A stretch of 64,000 nt of DNA, from assembly GCA_023227695.1 (NCBI GenBank), contig JALNVE010000001.1:60041-124040 (forward strand), in the 5' to 3' direction. Both the position numbers and the translations under genes were made by a program. The notes beneath the pieces are model-generated. The model made no database searches and had not been told where the DNA came from. It saw only the letters and a program-made list of their open reading frames with translations. The stretch is from Paludibacteraceae bacterium (GTDB lineage Bacteria > Bacteroidota > Bacteroidia > Bacteroidales > Paludibacteraceae). Positions 23,778 through 32,561 of the stretch are shown one piece after another (position 1 is the first letter of the stretch; each line of letters begins with the position of its first letter).

Positions 23778-24700
23778 TTTTTTTTTACATCTTTCTTATC
23801 TTCTTTTTCTTCTGTATGTTCTTCTGTCTTCTTTCCGGTGTAGCCGCTGAATTCACGAAATTCTTCATCCGTCATGTCCAACAATTCACGAAATTCTTCG
23901 TGCATAAGAGGATAAATTTTTTCAAAATTCCAGTCTTTCCCGAAAATCTCCGGGATATTCCAAAGCTTCCATGACTTCTGTTCATCAGTAAGCGGTGTAA
24001 ACTTCATGGCTCCCTTTTCCATCACTGGAATGGCTTCATAAACCGTTTTCCCTTTTTCATCCTTGCCGCGCTTGAGATTAAAATCAATACCGCTTTCAAC
24101 GTCAGCGATATCTCCACCGGCCATCGTGAAAAGACCTTTAATTCCTGTCTTAAAGACGGACATACCGAAACCACCGATCTTGTATCCTTTAACATTAGAT
24201 TCTGTGCCGTCCGGATTGACGAAAGTATAAGTCGGATCGTTTCTATCAATGATATTCCAACGGATTTTTGAAGTAGCATGACAAGCGTTTTTAATCCGTG
24301 TATATTTCGCGATATCTTCTTTTGACAAATCTTCATTCTTCAACATACATGAAGCGCGAAAATTGAGCTTACAGAACGGACAAGACCTCTCCTTTCTGTA
24401 TTCATCATAAATCATATCCCAATCCAAGCAACACACTTCCCAAGGGATAAAATCACTCCCTTTCCCTCCGAAGGCGGATTTGGGCATAACACCCACGCTT
24501 CCGAAATCATTTGGAGAAAGTCCATGCATGTGAGTTTCGTAGAAATCTCCGACCGCTCGGACTGTAGTTGTACCCGGTTCCCATTTTTCATGAACCGTGC
24601 CCATTTTCACGTAGCCCTTCTTTTCTCCGGTACCACCGATTTTGCTTCCGTTGTCGGAAGACTTTCCTTCACGTTTGTTTAATCTTTCTGTGTTATTCAT
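23720..24700 (-). CDS. Single-stranded DNA-binding protein (gp32-like), zero-frame product with DEDLPF tail
   Basis: 326 residues with a Cys pattern (CPFCKLNFRASC near residue 107) reminiscent of the T4 gp32 zinc site, a beta-rich core (GGFGMSVFKTGIKGLF) and a long Glu/Lys-rich linker. The very C-terminus is DEDLPF, matching the acidic SSB tip that recruits replication proteins. The gene lies directly upstream of recA. An A9C run in the linker contains an in-frame A AAA AAC heptamer whose -1 frame stays open for 69 more codons, so a second, longer form is likely. OB fold and function are inferred from composition, tail and position. Confidence 0.75.
   Translation of the reverse strand: MNNTERLNKREGKSSDNGSKIGGTGEKKGYVKMGTVHEKWEPGTTTVRAVGDFYETHMHGLSPNDFGSVGVMPKSAFGGKGSDFIPWEVCCLDWDMIYDEYRKERSCPFCKLNFRASCMLKNEDLSKEDIAKYTRIKNACHATSKIRWNIIDRNDPTYTFVNPDGTESNVKGYKIGGFGMSVFKTGIKGLFTMAGGDIADVESGIDFNLKRGKDEKGKTVYEAIPVMEKGAMKFTPLTDEQKSWKLWNIPEIFGKDWNFEKIYPLMHEEFRELLDMTDEEFREFSGYTGKKTEEHTEEKEDKKDVKKNKKVRTIPVQEPQDEDLPF
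23777..23783 (-). promoter_or_regulatory. A AAA AAC slippery heptamer in the SSB gene
   Basis: Zero-frame codons are GTA AAA AAA AAC; the last seven bases form the heptamer in the register needed for -1 slippage. The run holds nine consecutive A residues, which also makes it a natural place for polymerase or sequencing slippage. Confidence 0.6.
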
Positions 24701-24751
24701 TTTACCTCACTTTGCCGTAAACCGGCCTCTTTTTATTTTACAGGACGCAAA

Positions 24752-24764
24752 GATGACTGTCATC
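24752..24764. promoter_or_regulatory. 13-bp dyad upstream of the SSB gene
   Basis: GATGAC-T-GTCATC is a perfect hyphenated palindrome in the 92-base gap between the gene ending at 24793 and the SSB start at 24700. It could be an operator; nothing else is visible in the gap apart from a short GCCG/CGGC hairpin near 24713. Confidence 0.3.
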
Positions 24765-24792
24765 CCTGCATATCCCATAATAGATTGTTTTA

Positions 24793-25383
24793 TCAAATTT
24801 TATTAAAGCTTTTTTGAACCCTTGACTTGATTGAAGTTTTACCGAAAACAGCATCTTTATCATCTATTTTCCGCAAACCTCGTCCGTCGCTTTCAAGGAC
24901 ATTTCCATAAACTTTAATCAACCAGTTCTTTGCGACGAAACCATCATACCATGCTTTAATCGTATCCCGATATTCCTCTGCCAAACGGATTTTATTTCTC
25001 CAGTCTTCATCTTCATCAATGCCGTTTTCTGTCTTTTTCGCAAGGTCTCTCGAATTGACAAAGACTCTTGCTTCCTTGGCGGATTCACTTGGTTTGTATG
25101 CATCTGGATCATCGCCCATAATCTGTGCCTGCGCTTCAGACTTTTTAATCTTCATCCATTTATCATAATCTTCTTTCAACTGCTTGACGCAAGCTTCAGC
25201 ACGACAAAGATGCCATCCATAAAACGTAATGGCTGGCGCTTGGATTAACACATGAGTTTCAAAGTCATCCTGATCAAGGACAAGAATTCCTGGTTCGGGG
25301 CATTCCAGTCTTACTCCTGAAATATCAAATGACTTAAGTTTTTCAATACCGTTATTTAGATTCTGAAATAATTCCACATCCAT
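24793..25383 (-). CDS. Unknown 196-residue helical protein next to the SSB gene
   Basis: Largely helical and charged after a beta-rich first 50 residues. HLCRAEACVKQLKEDYDKWM, ESAKEARV and YRDTIKAWYDGFVAKNWLIK loosely recall the arrangement in T4 UvsY, the recombination mediator that loads RecA-type protein onto SSB-coated DNA, and the location upstream of SSB and recA fits such a role. The similarity is weak and only suggestive. AAGGAG precedes the ATG, which lies inside the previous gene. Confidence 0.5.
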   Translation of the reverse strand: MDVELFQNLNNGIEKLKSFDISGVRLECPEPGILVLDQDDFETHVLIQAPAITFYGWHLCRAEACVKQLKEDYDKWMKIKKSEAQAQIMGDDPDAYKPSESAKEARVFVNSRDLAKKTENGIDEDEDWRNKIRLAEEYRDTIKAWYDGFVAKNWLIKVYGNVLESDGRGLRKIDDKDAVFGKTSIKSRVQKSFNKI

Positions 25384-26110
25384 TTTCTTTTTCTCCTTCC
25401 TTCTGTTTTCCCTGTCGTTCTAGCATCTTCTGTTCTTTAATGGTTTTAATTCTTCGTGAGAATGATTTTACCATCTCCCTATAGGTTTCCAGATTGATTC
25501 CTTTCGCCTTGAAAGACTTGGATGTCTGTACAATTTCTTCTTCCAATAAACTTTCATTCAACACCCTTGCTATCCTTACAAGTTCCCTTGCCTTATCAAG
25601 CAATGAAACAATTTCGATTTCTTCTTTTTTCTTTTCTTTAATTTCTTCCATCGAATCACGGTTTTGGAGTTTGAAGGATTGTAAAACCCAAGACTGGCAA
25701 GGATTCATAATGCTTTCAACCGTGAATTTCTTTTCCTGAATATAGGATTCAAAAAACCATTCGAGGTAATAGTCAATCGGGATTTCATCTTTTTCTAATT
25801 TTGACAAAAGATTACCAATCATCTTCGCGCTTTTGTCACCTACCGGAATTTCATAATCAATGTCATAAGTGAGTTTGTACCTGTTCTGAAAAATCTTAAT
25901 GAAAATCTGGCGGCTTCTGTGCTCTTTATAGCGTTCAGTATTGTCAGGGTTTTGACGATGGAATACATCACGTATAATCGCTTCTTCCATCAGTTTAAAG
26001 TAATCCATCGCTTCTTGATTCTGAGTGATGCCAACGCTTCTAAGCATCGTTCTGAGGCTCGACATAAACACAATCTCAGGTGTGTTCGGATCTATTTCTA
26101 AAGCAGACAT
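25352..26110 (-). CDS. Unknown 252-residue protein in the replication cluster
   Basis: Predicted mainly helical, with a highly charged C-terminal coiled region (SRRIKTIKEQKMLERQGKQKEGEKE). Position between the helicase and SSB genes would suit a helicase loader or accessory factor, but no motif supports a specific call. It overlaps the next gene by 32 bases. Confidence 0.5.
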   Translation of the reverse strand: MSALEIDPNTPEIVFMSSLRTMLRSVGITQNQEAMDYFKLMEEAIIRDVFHRQNPDNTERYKEHRSRQIFIKIFQNRYKLTYDIDYEIPVGDKSAKMIGNLLSKLEKDEIPIDYYLEWFFESYIQEKKFTVESIMNPCQSWVLQSFKLQNRDSMEEIKEKKKEEIEIVSLLDKARELVRIARVLNESLLEEEIVQTSKSFKAKGINLETYREMVKSFSRRIKTIKEQKMLERQGKQKEGEKENGCGIISESK

Positions 26111-26159
26111 ACATTTTCACTTTCTAGTCATGTCAAAATAGTTTATCGATTTGTTTTTT

Positions 26160-27113
26160 TTAGTCATCTGTTTCAACTGATTCTGTCCCTTCCCAAGATC
26201 TATATCCGATTTCATACAGAGATATCGCTCTGTTTTTAGACATTTGAAAGGGGCAATTTTCAAAGAATGGAACTAATTCCATTCTTACGCTTCTTGTTAT
26301 TCTGATATCCAAGACTTTGATATTCCCTTCAAATTCTGGAAACCAAGACAATGCCTGTCTCAGCCTGTGCCAAGTCTTTTTCAATTTTCTTACATTCGTT
26401 GACATATTCTTCCCAGGAATTCCGTTCCCAAGGATGCACCACCAAAGGGAAGCCGTAAGTATTGCCCCGTCTTCACAAGAATAATCAACGGGGAGGTCTC
26501 CTTTAAAGTTGGATATTTCTTCCCGATGATATTCTCCATAATCCCCGGTTATACGTATGCTATCAAGATTCCCCAATGCCCAAGCCAAACAAGCATCCTT
26601 TTCAATATCTCCATTCTTCTTTAAAGACAAAAAGTTATCATAAAGAAGCTTTACGTCTTTCACCGGGAGAAAAAGTCGGCTGGCGATAGTCCCTAGACTA
26701 TCAACAGTCCAACTTCTGGTTTTTTCCATCCCCGTCACCTCTACAATCGCTTCGTTTTCTTCAAGATAAGAAATCACCTTTGAAATTTCTATTTCTTTAC
26801 CTTGGAAAAATGCGAACGTCTTAGAATACAAATGCTGAATATCAGATTCGGTGAATCTGCCTATTATAGAAAGTCTTGGGAGAAGATAAAAACAAAGGTT
26901 CTTCATGTCTGAAAGCGTCGATATAACAGGCATAGATTTTTCCTTCTGTAAGGAATCTTCTATGACCATATCATCATATGTCAGGATGATATCTGCACAA
27001 TAGGTTCTGCCGTCCTGTGTGCGGCCTCCGCGTCCGCACATTTGCTTAAGCTCTTGAATACCGACAAGTTCCCTGGCTCGTCTTACCCCTGTAATAATTA
27101 CGTGTTCTGCCAT
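26160..27113 (-). CDS. Ski2-like helicase, C-terminal fragment (motif VI onward)
   Basis: The 317-residue protein begins AEHVIITGVRRAR and continues IQELKQMCGRGGRTQDG, i.e. the end of motif V and motif VI of Ski2/Hel308-like helicases, then a winged-helix/ratchet-like helical region. It lacks all upstream motifs, which are in the gene at 27498-28367. GGAAAG six bases before the ATG indicates it is translated independently. Either the halves assemble into one enzyme or the gene is disrupted. Confidence 0.75.
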   Translation of the reverse strand: MAEHVIITGVRRARELVGIQELKQMCGRGGRTQDGRTYCADIILTYDDMVIEDSLQKEKSMPVISTLSDMKNLCFYLLPRLSIIGRFTESDIQHLYSKTFAFFQGKEIEISKVISYLEENEAIVEVTGMEKTRSWTVDSLGTIASRLFLPVKDVKLLYDNFLSLKKNGDIEKDACLAWALGNLDSIRITGDYGEYHREEISNFKGDLPVDYSCEDGAILTASLWWCILGNGIPGKNMSTNVRKLKKTWHRLRQALSWFPEFEGNIKVLDIRITRSVRMELVPFFENCPFQMSKNRAISLYEIGYRSWEGTESVETDD

Positions 27114-27196
27114 TTTTTGCTTTCCAAGACTTCCTATAAAAAGCGGTCATTGCTGATATGAATTTGACCACCCGAAGGACAACCAAACAATCCCCG

Positions 27197-27424
27197 TTAT
27201 TCAGAAAACCAATTTTCAATTTCTTCTAAAGTCAGCTTTCTCAAATCTGAAGAAAGTTCAACGAATTCATTTCCAAGAGTATACTTTCCTCTGAATCCCT
27301 TTACAATACAGTAGCTTTCATTGTTGGGGATATTCGCGACAAACAAAAAAACGGAATCAGCGATGTCAGGGAAATTTTCCTTTCCTTGTTCATTGAAACA
27401 GACCAATTCGTATTTAGAAAACAT
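27197..27424 (-). CDS. Unknown small protein between the helicase halves
   Basis: 75 residues from the ATG at 27424, chosen because AGGAAG lies six bases upstream; a longer frame overlaps the helicase N fragment. The product (MFSKYELVCFNEQGKENFPD...) has no endonuclease motif I can see. It sits in the 384-base interval that separates the helicase fragments. Confidence 0.5.
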   Translation of the reverse strand: MFSKYELVCFNEQGKENFPDIADSVFLFVANIPNNESYCIVKGFRGKYTLGNEFVELSSDLRKLTLEEIENWFSE

Positions 27425-27497
27425 TTCTTTCTTCCTTTCGATATCGTGTTTTACACGTTTTAGAAACCCGAGAAACCATTTCCGGGGTAGCTTAAAT

Positions 27498-28367
27498 TCA
27501 CAAATTGACGCCTGCCGCGAGAGTTGATGTCGCGACAATCACGTCTATCCCGCTATAGATATTTTCGAACAAATCCTCATACCTCTTCCGTTTACCTTCG
27601 GGGAGTGTGGAATTATGGAAAACGGCTCTAATTTTATTCTTTTTCAATTCATTCATAATGGATTTTCCGACCAACTTTGAATGGACGAAAATTATCGTCT
27701 TTGTGTTTTGGTATTCCTTGACAAGTTTGACAGCGGTTTCAATTTCTTTGTACCTTTCCACATAATGGTATCTGATATCAAACTTATTGGGAGTCCATTG
27801 GCTTTCACAACAGTAAGTAGTCTTTCCTGAAATAATTTTAATCCATTTCGCCAAATCTTTAGCGTTTGTCAATGTTCCTGAAAGGAATATTATTCTTGAT
27901 GTTTCGGCGGCTTTTATTACTGCGCTTTCATATGTCTTCCCTCTTTCGGAGTCCCCGACAAGATGCGCTTCATCGAAGCAAATGCAGGAATATTCGTTGC
28001 AATTTTTAATATGCATATCAAAGCTTTCTGTCGTGAAAATGATAATCCTGTCTTTTTCTACGAGGTCGCTTAGAGAAGTGCTAGAATCACCGGAAATTAC
28101 TTTAACACCATATCCGTGGAACTTTTCTTTCCATGATTCCGCTTTCTGATTCGCCAAGGCTCTGAAAGGACATATGTATGCGACTCTTTGTGAACTTGAC
28201 TTCAGATGGTAAGCAAAACAAGCTTCTGCTATCGCTGTTTTTCCCGTTCCGGGCTTAAAAGAAACAATAAGATTACCTTCTTTTTCAACTAGAGGAATAA
28301 CCTTCGATTGGATAGGATTGAATTCATAAAACGGGAACTTAAAATAAGTAAAATCTTCTGTTCTCAT
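27498..28367 (-). CDS. Ski2-like helicase, N-terminal fragment (motifs I to V)
   Basis: 289 residues with FNPIQSKVI (Q-motif-like), Walker A FKPGTGKTA, PFRALANQK (motif Ia), FTTESFD (motif Ib), CFDEAHLV (DEAH), LSGTLTN (motif III), IIFVHSK (motif IV) and VATSTLAAGVNL (motif V), where it stops. The expected continuation is in the next gene, 384 bases away. Such helicases unwind forks or recombination intermediates. The stop codon lies exactly where motif V would run into motif VI. Confidence 0.85.
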   Translation of the reverse strand: MRTEDFTYFKFPFYEFNPIQSKVIPLVEKEGNLIVSFKPGTGKTAIAEACFAYHLKSSSQRVAYICPFRALANQKAESWKEKFHGYGVKVISGDSSTSLSDLVEKDRIIIFTTESFDMHIKNCNEYSCICFDEAHLVGDSERGKTYESAVIKAAETSRIIFLSGTLTNAKDLAKWIKIISGKTTYCCESQWTPNKFDIRYHYVERYKEIETAVKLVKEYQNTKTIIFVHSKLVGKSIMNELKKNKIRAVFHNSTLPEGKRKRYEDLFENIYSGIDVIVATSTLAAGVNL

Positions 28368-28383
28368 TCTTTAATATATCCGA

Positions 28384-29490
28384 TCATTTCGCTTTCTCCA
28401 AAAAAAAATGAATTTGATTTCTGTCTAACTGCTTAGGGTCAACGCCGTCTGGTAATTCAACGACTTCTACCGTAAATAGTTTTTCAAGCCGTTCTTTAAC
28501 TTTTTGGGAAATTTTCCTTCCTGGCCCATCACCGTCAAACATCAATACTACTTTTTTAGGTGCAAGTTTGGTAAGCAAAAGGATTTGTTCATCATTCATG
28601 TATGCGCCTAGTATCGCCAAACTGTTTTTAAACCCCTCCTGCCACAGTTTCATTACTTCTCTTGCACCTTCAGTAAGGATAATGAAATCTGCGTTTTTTT
28701 CACATTCATCATATCCGTAAACAATATCTTTTTTAGAAAAACCAGCATAAAGACCCGGATAAACGGTCTTTCTATAATCCTTTTCTTCTAATGTCGGATG
28801 AAGTTTTATCCATTCTTGTTTACCGAGAATATCTATCGCAACAAACCCTTCCACCTTTCCCATCATTATTATCGGAATCGTAGCTCTATTGACATATTTC
28901 CCGGTTGTCCTTTCAAACACATGAAAATGTTTGAGTGTGTCAATATTAATGTTCGTTTGTGGCTTGCCGACAGGAGAAAGAAAATAGTTGATTGCCTGAG
29001 AAGAAAGATACCCTGTCTTCATTCCTTTTTCAATTTCATCAACGTATCTTTTTCCCGGAGTCACGGAGACTTTCTTTGGACAGGATATTCTCTTTAAAAG
29101 GCTTTGTGTTCTAAGGAAGGAAATATCATTTTCACTGATATCTCTTCCTGCTAAAAAAGAGATAGCCTTTTCACAATCTTCTTCTGAAACTCGTTGACTG
29201 TTCGGAATCTTGAGAAGCCTAGCTGCAATAAATAAAATATTGCTGCCACGTCCTTCCGTCTGACAACAGGTTTCCCCCGTATCTGTGTTTATATACCATC
29301 TCGGGTCAGAAGGGAGACAACCCTTAAACAACATGTGATCTGGACAAAAACCTTCCCAGTTCAGACCGGTTGTCTTAGACATTTCGATATTAAGTCGGTC
29401 AAGACACAGAGGCAAATCAATGATTTCCATCAACCATTTTATGTCTCTGTATCTTTCCCATACTTCTGAACGGTCTTCTTGTTGTGACAT
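28384..29490 (-). CDS. DNA primase (DnaG-like, CHC2 and TOPRIM)
   Basis: 368 residues. The N-terminus has a CHC2-type zinc finger pattern (FCPDHMLFKG...TCCQTEGRGSNILFIAARLL), with less regular second ligands than DnaG. The middle is the RNA-polymerase-like domain, and a TOPRIM follows (FIILTEGAREVMKLWQEG, VVLMFDGDGPGRK). It would make primers for the DnaB-like helicase encoded at 30508-32037. It is shorter than cellular DnaG (about 580), consistent with loss of the helicase-binding C-terminal domain. Confidence 0.87.
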   Translation of the reverse strand: MSQQEDRSEVWERYRDIKWLMEIIDLPLCLDRLNIEMSKTTGLNWEGFCPDHMLFKGCLPSDPRWYINTDTGETCCQTEGRGSNILFIAARLLKIPNSQRVSEEDCEKAISFLAGRDISENDISFLRTQSLLKRISCPKKVSVTPGKRYVDEIEKGMKTGYLSSQAINYFLSPVGKPQTNINIDTLKHFHVFERTTGKYVNRATIPIIMMGKVEGFVAIDILGKQEWIKLHPTLEEKDYRKTVYPGLYAGFSKKDIVYGYDECEKNADFIILTEGAREVMKLWQEGFKNSLAILGAYMNDEQILLLTKLAPKKVVLMFDGDGPGRKISQKVKERLEKLFTVEVVELPDGVDPKQLDRNQIHFFLEKAK

Positions 29491-29502
29491 AAGGGTGTCC
29501 CC

Positions 29503-30456
29503 TTATTCTCCAGCTATTGGACTAACGTAATAACGACGCCCGTTTTTAACATCAAATGTTGAAAATCCATCTTCCCAACATTCCTCTCGTTCGATATAAT
29601 CAAAACTTTCACTAATTAACGTGTCGATTTGACGAATCTTTGCAAAGATAATAGCCTCCTTCGTACAAGGCTTTAGACTGCTTTCATCACATCCGAGAAC
29701 GTGAAGGATACGGAACAGCCATTCCCTGTTGGGGGCCGTCTTAAGGGCCTTCCACGCCCCGAAAAGACGCATCTGCATCAGAGACTTGAAACCAAGAAGT
29801 CTTCCACTCTTTGTTTCTTCCGGAGCGCATTCATTCATGGCATAACAATCTATGCAAGGAAGGGTTGAAAAAAGACAAGAAGTCAATAGGACAAGTTCTT
29901 CATCCTTTTTAAGACCATATGCCAAACTAACGTTTTTCGCAAGCTTGAAAATACGGTTAGCATTTTGAACAGCACTACCTTGTTTCCCGTAATAAACACC
30001 AAGACCAGAAGGTGAATTACCTAACGCTTTGATAATGGAATTAGACAAAACAGATGAAATAACAGTTTCAATACCGGATTTCAAATCTTCCGCGATGAGG
30101 TTTACCGACGCGATGTTGACATTGAATTCTTTCATCTCTTCCTCTATGTTTTCGACACAAGGCAAATAGTTCGCCATGTCCAACGGAGGATTCGTTGTTA
30201 TGATTTTGTTGATGATATAAGACGGAGCTCCCTTATAGTCTTCAACGCTGATTGTGGTTTCTACGAAATCACCCTTCTTTACATTCTGATTATTTTCCCA
30301 CTGTTTAGCGAAAACCGAACCGCTTTTATCCCTAAGCGCGAATTCTGTATAATCCTTCTTTGTTACTGTCTTCTTAATAGAAACTGCTGATACGAAGTAT
30401 ATCCCCGTGAATTGCGTTCCTGTTTGCTGTTGCGTCAATAATTTGTGTTCTGACAT
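29503..30456 (-). CDS. OB-fold protein with degenerate HD domain (YhaM-like)
   Basis: Residues about 10-95 form an OB fold (TEFALRDKSGSVFAKQWENNQNVKKGDFVE). The remainder resembles the HD domain of YhaM-type exonucleases in layout, but the expected His-Asp ligands (HH...GGLLEH) are replaced (GVYYGKQGSAVQNA), so catalysis is doubtful. It lies between the DnaB-like helicase and primase genes, suggesting a nucleic-acid binding accessory role in replication. Confidence 0.55.
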   Translation of the reverse strand: MSEHKLLTQQQTGTQFTGIYFVSAVSIKKTVTKKDYTEFALRDKSGSVFAKQWENNQNVKKGDFVETTISVEDYKGAPSYIINKIITTNPPLDMANYLPCVENIEEEMKEFNVNIASVNLIAEDLKSGIETVISSVLSNSIIKALGNSPSGLGVYYGKQGSAVQNANRIFKLAKNVSLAYGLKKDEELVLLTSCLFSTLPCIDCYAMNECAPEETKSGRLLGFKSLMQMRLFGAWKALKTAPNREWLFRILHVLGCDESSLKPCTKEAIIFAKIRQIDTLISESFDYIEREECWEDGFSTFDVKNGRRYYVSPIAGE

Positions 30457-30507
30457 TTTATTCCCTTTCTGTTTTCTGTTTTACATCAGCCACTAATAGA
30501 TTCTGGT

Positions 30508-32037
30508 TTAGAATCCTTCACCATGCTCTGATTCATCTTGTTCCAACACCGTAATTCCCTTTGCGGAATCCTTTTTCGGCGCTTCTTCATCAATGATAGA
30601 AGTAGAAAAATCTCCTGATTTTAGTGCTGCCGCCATTTCTTCTTCAAAGCGTTTCTTGATTTCAGGGCTGATTTCTATTTCTTCCATCCTTCCGTTTCTT
30701 ACGTGGTGCCTGAGTTTAAAGGAGAAACAAGCTCCATCACGATTTTTCTTAACGTCACAGAGAATAAATACATCACGGAGATATTCTAGTGTTTCAGGAC
30801 TTCCATCACTTCTTATCGTTTTCGCATCCTTTCCGAGAAACGTAATAATGAAAAACGTATTAGCATGGTGAATCTGTGCTTTTGAACCGTAAACGTCCAA
30901 TTTGCTTGCCCTCTTGCCTTTGTTCTGTTTTTCTTCAACGACTGTCGCCGCCTGAGTGGGGACTACCACAGGGACTTGCAATTCCCTTGCCAATTCCTTA
31001 CATTCTGCCGCGCACTTCTCTCTTTCATTATTTTCTCCGTATGCCGGTTGTACCGGTTTCATGTTGGGTAAATGATCAATGAAGATAGCATGAATATCGA
31101 TACCCTGTGCTTTGAGTTCATGTACTGCCCTCCTTATCAAGCTGACATCAGAAAATGCAGGCACTTCTTTTGTGAATAATTTTCCCTTACATTCCTTTGC
31201 GATTTTTTCTATGTGTATTTCCCAGTTTTTAAGGACTTCTTCCGGAACATCTTCTTTCCTTGCGAACTTAAAAGAGTGGTAATCGATCCCGGTAAATACG
31301 GAGTCAAACTTAGAATCAACTTGATCCTCATACTCTTCATTCGCGATATGAAGAACATTCTTGCCGGGATTGTTGAGGAGTAATCCATATTCCATCTGTT
31401 TTAAAATCGTAGATTTTCCCAATCCGGTTACGCCCGCAAGCAAAGTCATTTCTCCTGGGAAAAGACCTCCAGTCTGTAGGTCGAATGTGGCCAAGCCAGT
31501 TTTGAGCCCCCTATATTTTTCCGGATTATCTCTCTTGTCTCTGACCCTTGAAATTCGTTCTTTTATCGATGAAAAAAATTCCTTAGTCTTTTTAACATTC
31601 TGTTCAATCTGGATCGTAAAAGCTTTTTGTCTGAACAACTTAGCGGCATCGACAAAATGACCACTTCCTATTAATTCAGCCACGGATTCTAAACAAGCAT
31701 TAGTTTCTCTCCCGACCCACATCTCATGTAAAAGCCTGATAACAGAATTTATATTTTTCGTAGTCTTTGCATTCAAGATAAGATTCTTTTCACCCATGTA
31801 GGTAACATATTCGTTTCCGTGTTGGAGAGTGATAATGCTTTCAAGAACCTGTTCTGACATTGCCGAGTTGTTCTGTATCAGTTCCTTATTTATTTCATTA
31901 AAAACAAATCTTCTAGCTTCGGAACTAAAATAATCTTCTTTAAGCTTTGTCGAATTTAGAAGACAACAAGATTCATCCGTCAAAAGAGTTTTAAGAACTA
32001 TTCTTTCAAGTTCTACTCCACCGTCAAAAACACCCAT
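30508..32037 (-). CDS. Replicative DNA helicase (DnaB/gp41-like)
   Basis: 509 residues with an N-terminal helical domain and a RecA-like motor: TGLATFDLQTGGLFPGEMTLL, Walker A GVTGLGKST, ANEEYEDQ, Walker B IFIDHLPNM, and VVPTQA (motif H3). The C-terminus is acidic. The hexamer unwinds the fork and works with the primase gene downstream. It carries no intein, unlike many T4-type gp41 genes. Start by TAATG overlap with the preceding gene. Confidence 0.9.
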   Translation of the reverse strand: MGVFDGGVELERIVLKTLLTDESCCLLNSTKLKEDYFSSEARRFVFNEINKELIQNNSAMSEQVLESIITLQHGNEYVTYMGEKNLILNAKTTKNINSVIRLLHEMWVGRETNACLESVAELIGSGHFVDAAKLFRQKAFTIQIEQNVKKTKEFFSSIKERISRVRDKRDNPEKYRGLKTGLATFDLQTGGLFPGEMTLLAGVTGLGKSTILKQMEYGLLLNNPGKNVLHIANEEYEDQVDSKFDSVFTGIDYHSFKFARKEDVPEEVLKNWEIHIEKIAKECKGKLFTKEVPAFSDVSLIRRAVHELKAQGIDIHAIFIDHLPNMKPVQPAYGENNEREKCAAECKELARELQVPVVVPTQAATVVEEKQNKGKRASKLDVYGSKAQIHHANTFFIITFLGKDAKTIRSDGSPETLEYLRDVFILCDVKKNRDGACFSFKLRHHVRNGRMEEIEISPEIKKRFEEEMAAALKSGDFSTSIIDEEAPKKDSAKGITVLEQDESEHGEGF

Positions 32038-32561
32038 TACTTAATACCATCCTTATTATTTTGCAAAAGCAATTGCCAACGTATAACTGAAATAATCTGT
32101 TTGATATGTTCATCAAGAGAATTACTGATTATCATATTCGGACAGACTAGGCGCGTCTGAATTTGAACGTCTTGGAATCGTTTATAATCTGGTTCAGAAG
32201 AAATAATAACCCTATCAATATCATTGTTAGCAAAACGTCTTTCCAGATGTTTCCCAAGTTCATACATACAGATAGGCTGGTCACTTTCGCCGCTCGCGAA
32301 ATACATTGAAAAGATATCGGCGATATTCAACATTTCATATTCCCAAGCGATTTGTTCCTGTGCGGCATTCGGATCGTGAATGGGAAAATTTTCCCGTCTT
32401 GGATTAAAAACGACAACACGGTCTATATTGTCAAATTTACATTGAAGACCCGCGATGACTTCTTTCTGCCATTCCGTTGTCTTCTGAATCCCTCCTGCAA
32501 GAAAAATAGAAACATCTCCGTTTTTCTTTTCATATTGTTCTACTGCTGTTATGAGTCTCAT
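32037..32561 (-). CDS. Nucleoside 2-deoxyribosyltransferase-like protein
   Basis: 174 residues with SIFLAGGIQKTTEWQKEVI, VVVFNPRRENFP, QEQIAWEYEMLNIADI and QPICMYELGKHLE, the signature of the phage/bacterial nucleoside 2-deoxyribosyltransferase-like family. These enzymes exchange or hydrolyse the base of deoxynucleosides or nucleotides. Together with thymidylate kinase, MazG-like and GMP reductase-like genes it forms the phage nucleotide-metabolism set. Confidence 0.8.
   Translation of the reverse strand: MRLITAVEQYEKKNGDVSIFLAGGIQKTTEWQKEVIAGLQCKFDNIDRVVVFNPRRENFPIHDPNAAQEQIAWEYEMLNIADIFSMYFASGESDQPICMYELGKHLERRFANNDIDRVIISSEPDYKRFQDVQIQTRLVCPNMIISNSLDEHIKQIISVIRWQLLLQNNKDGIK

Noticed and set aside
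27114..27497. A group I intron or intein between the helicase fragments.
   Set aside because: No P7/P3-like core, no Hint blocks A, B, F or G and no endonuclease motif; the C fragment has its own ribosome site. Splicing is kept only as a test in the findings.
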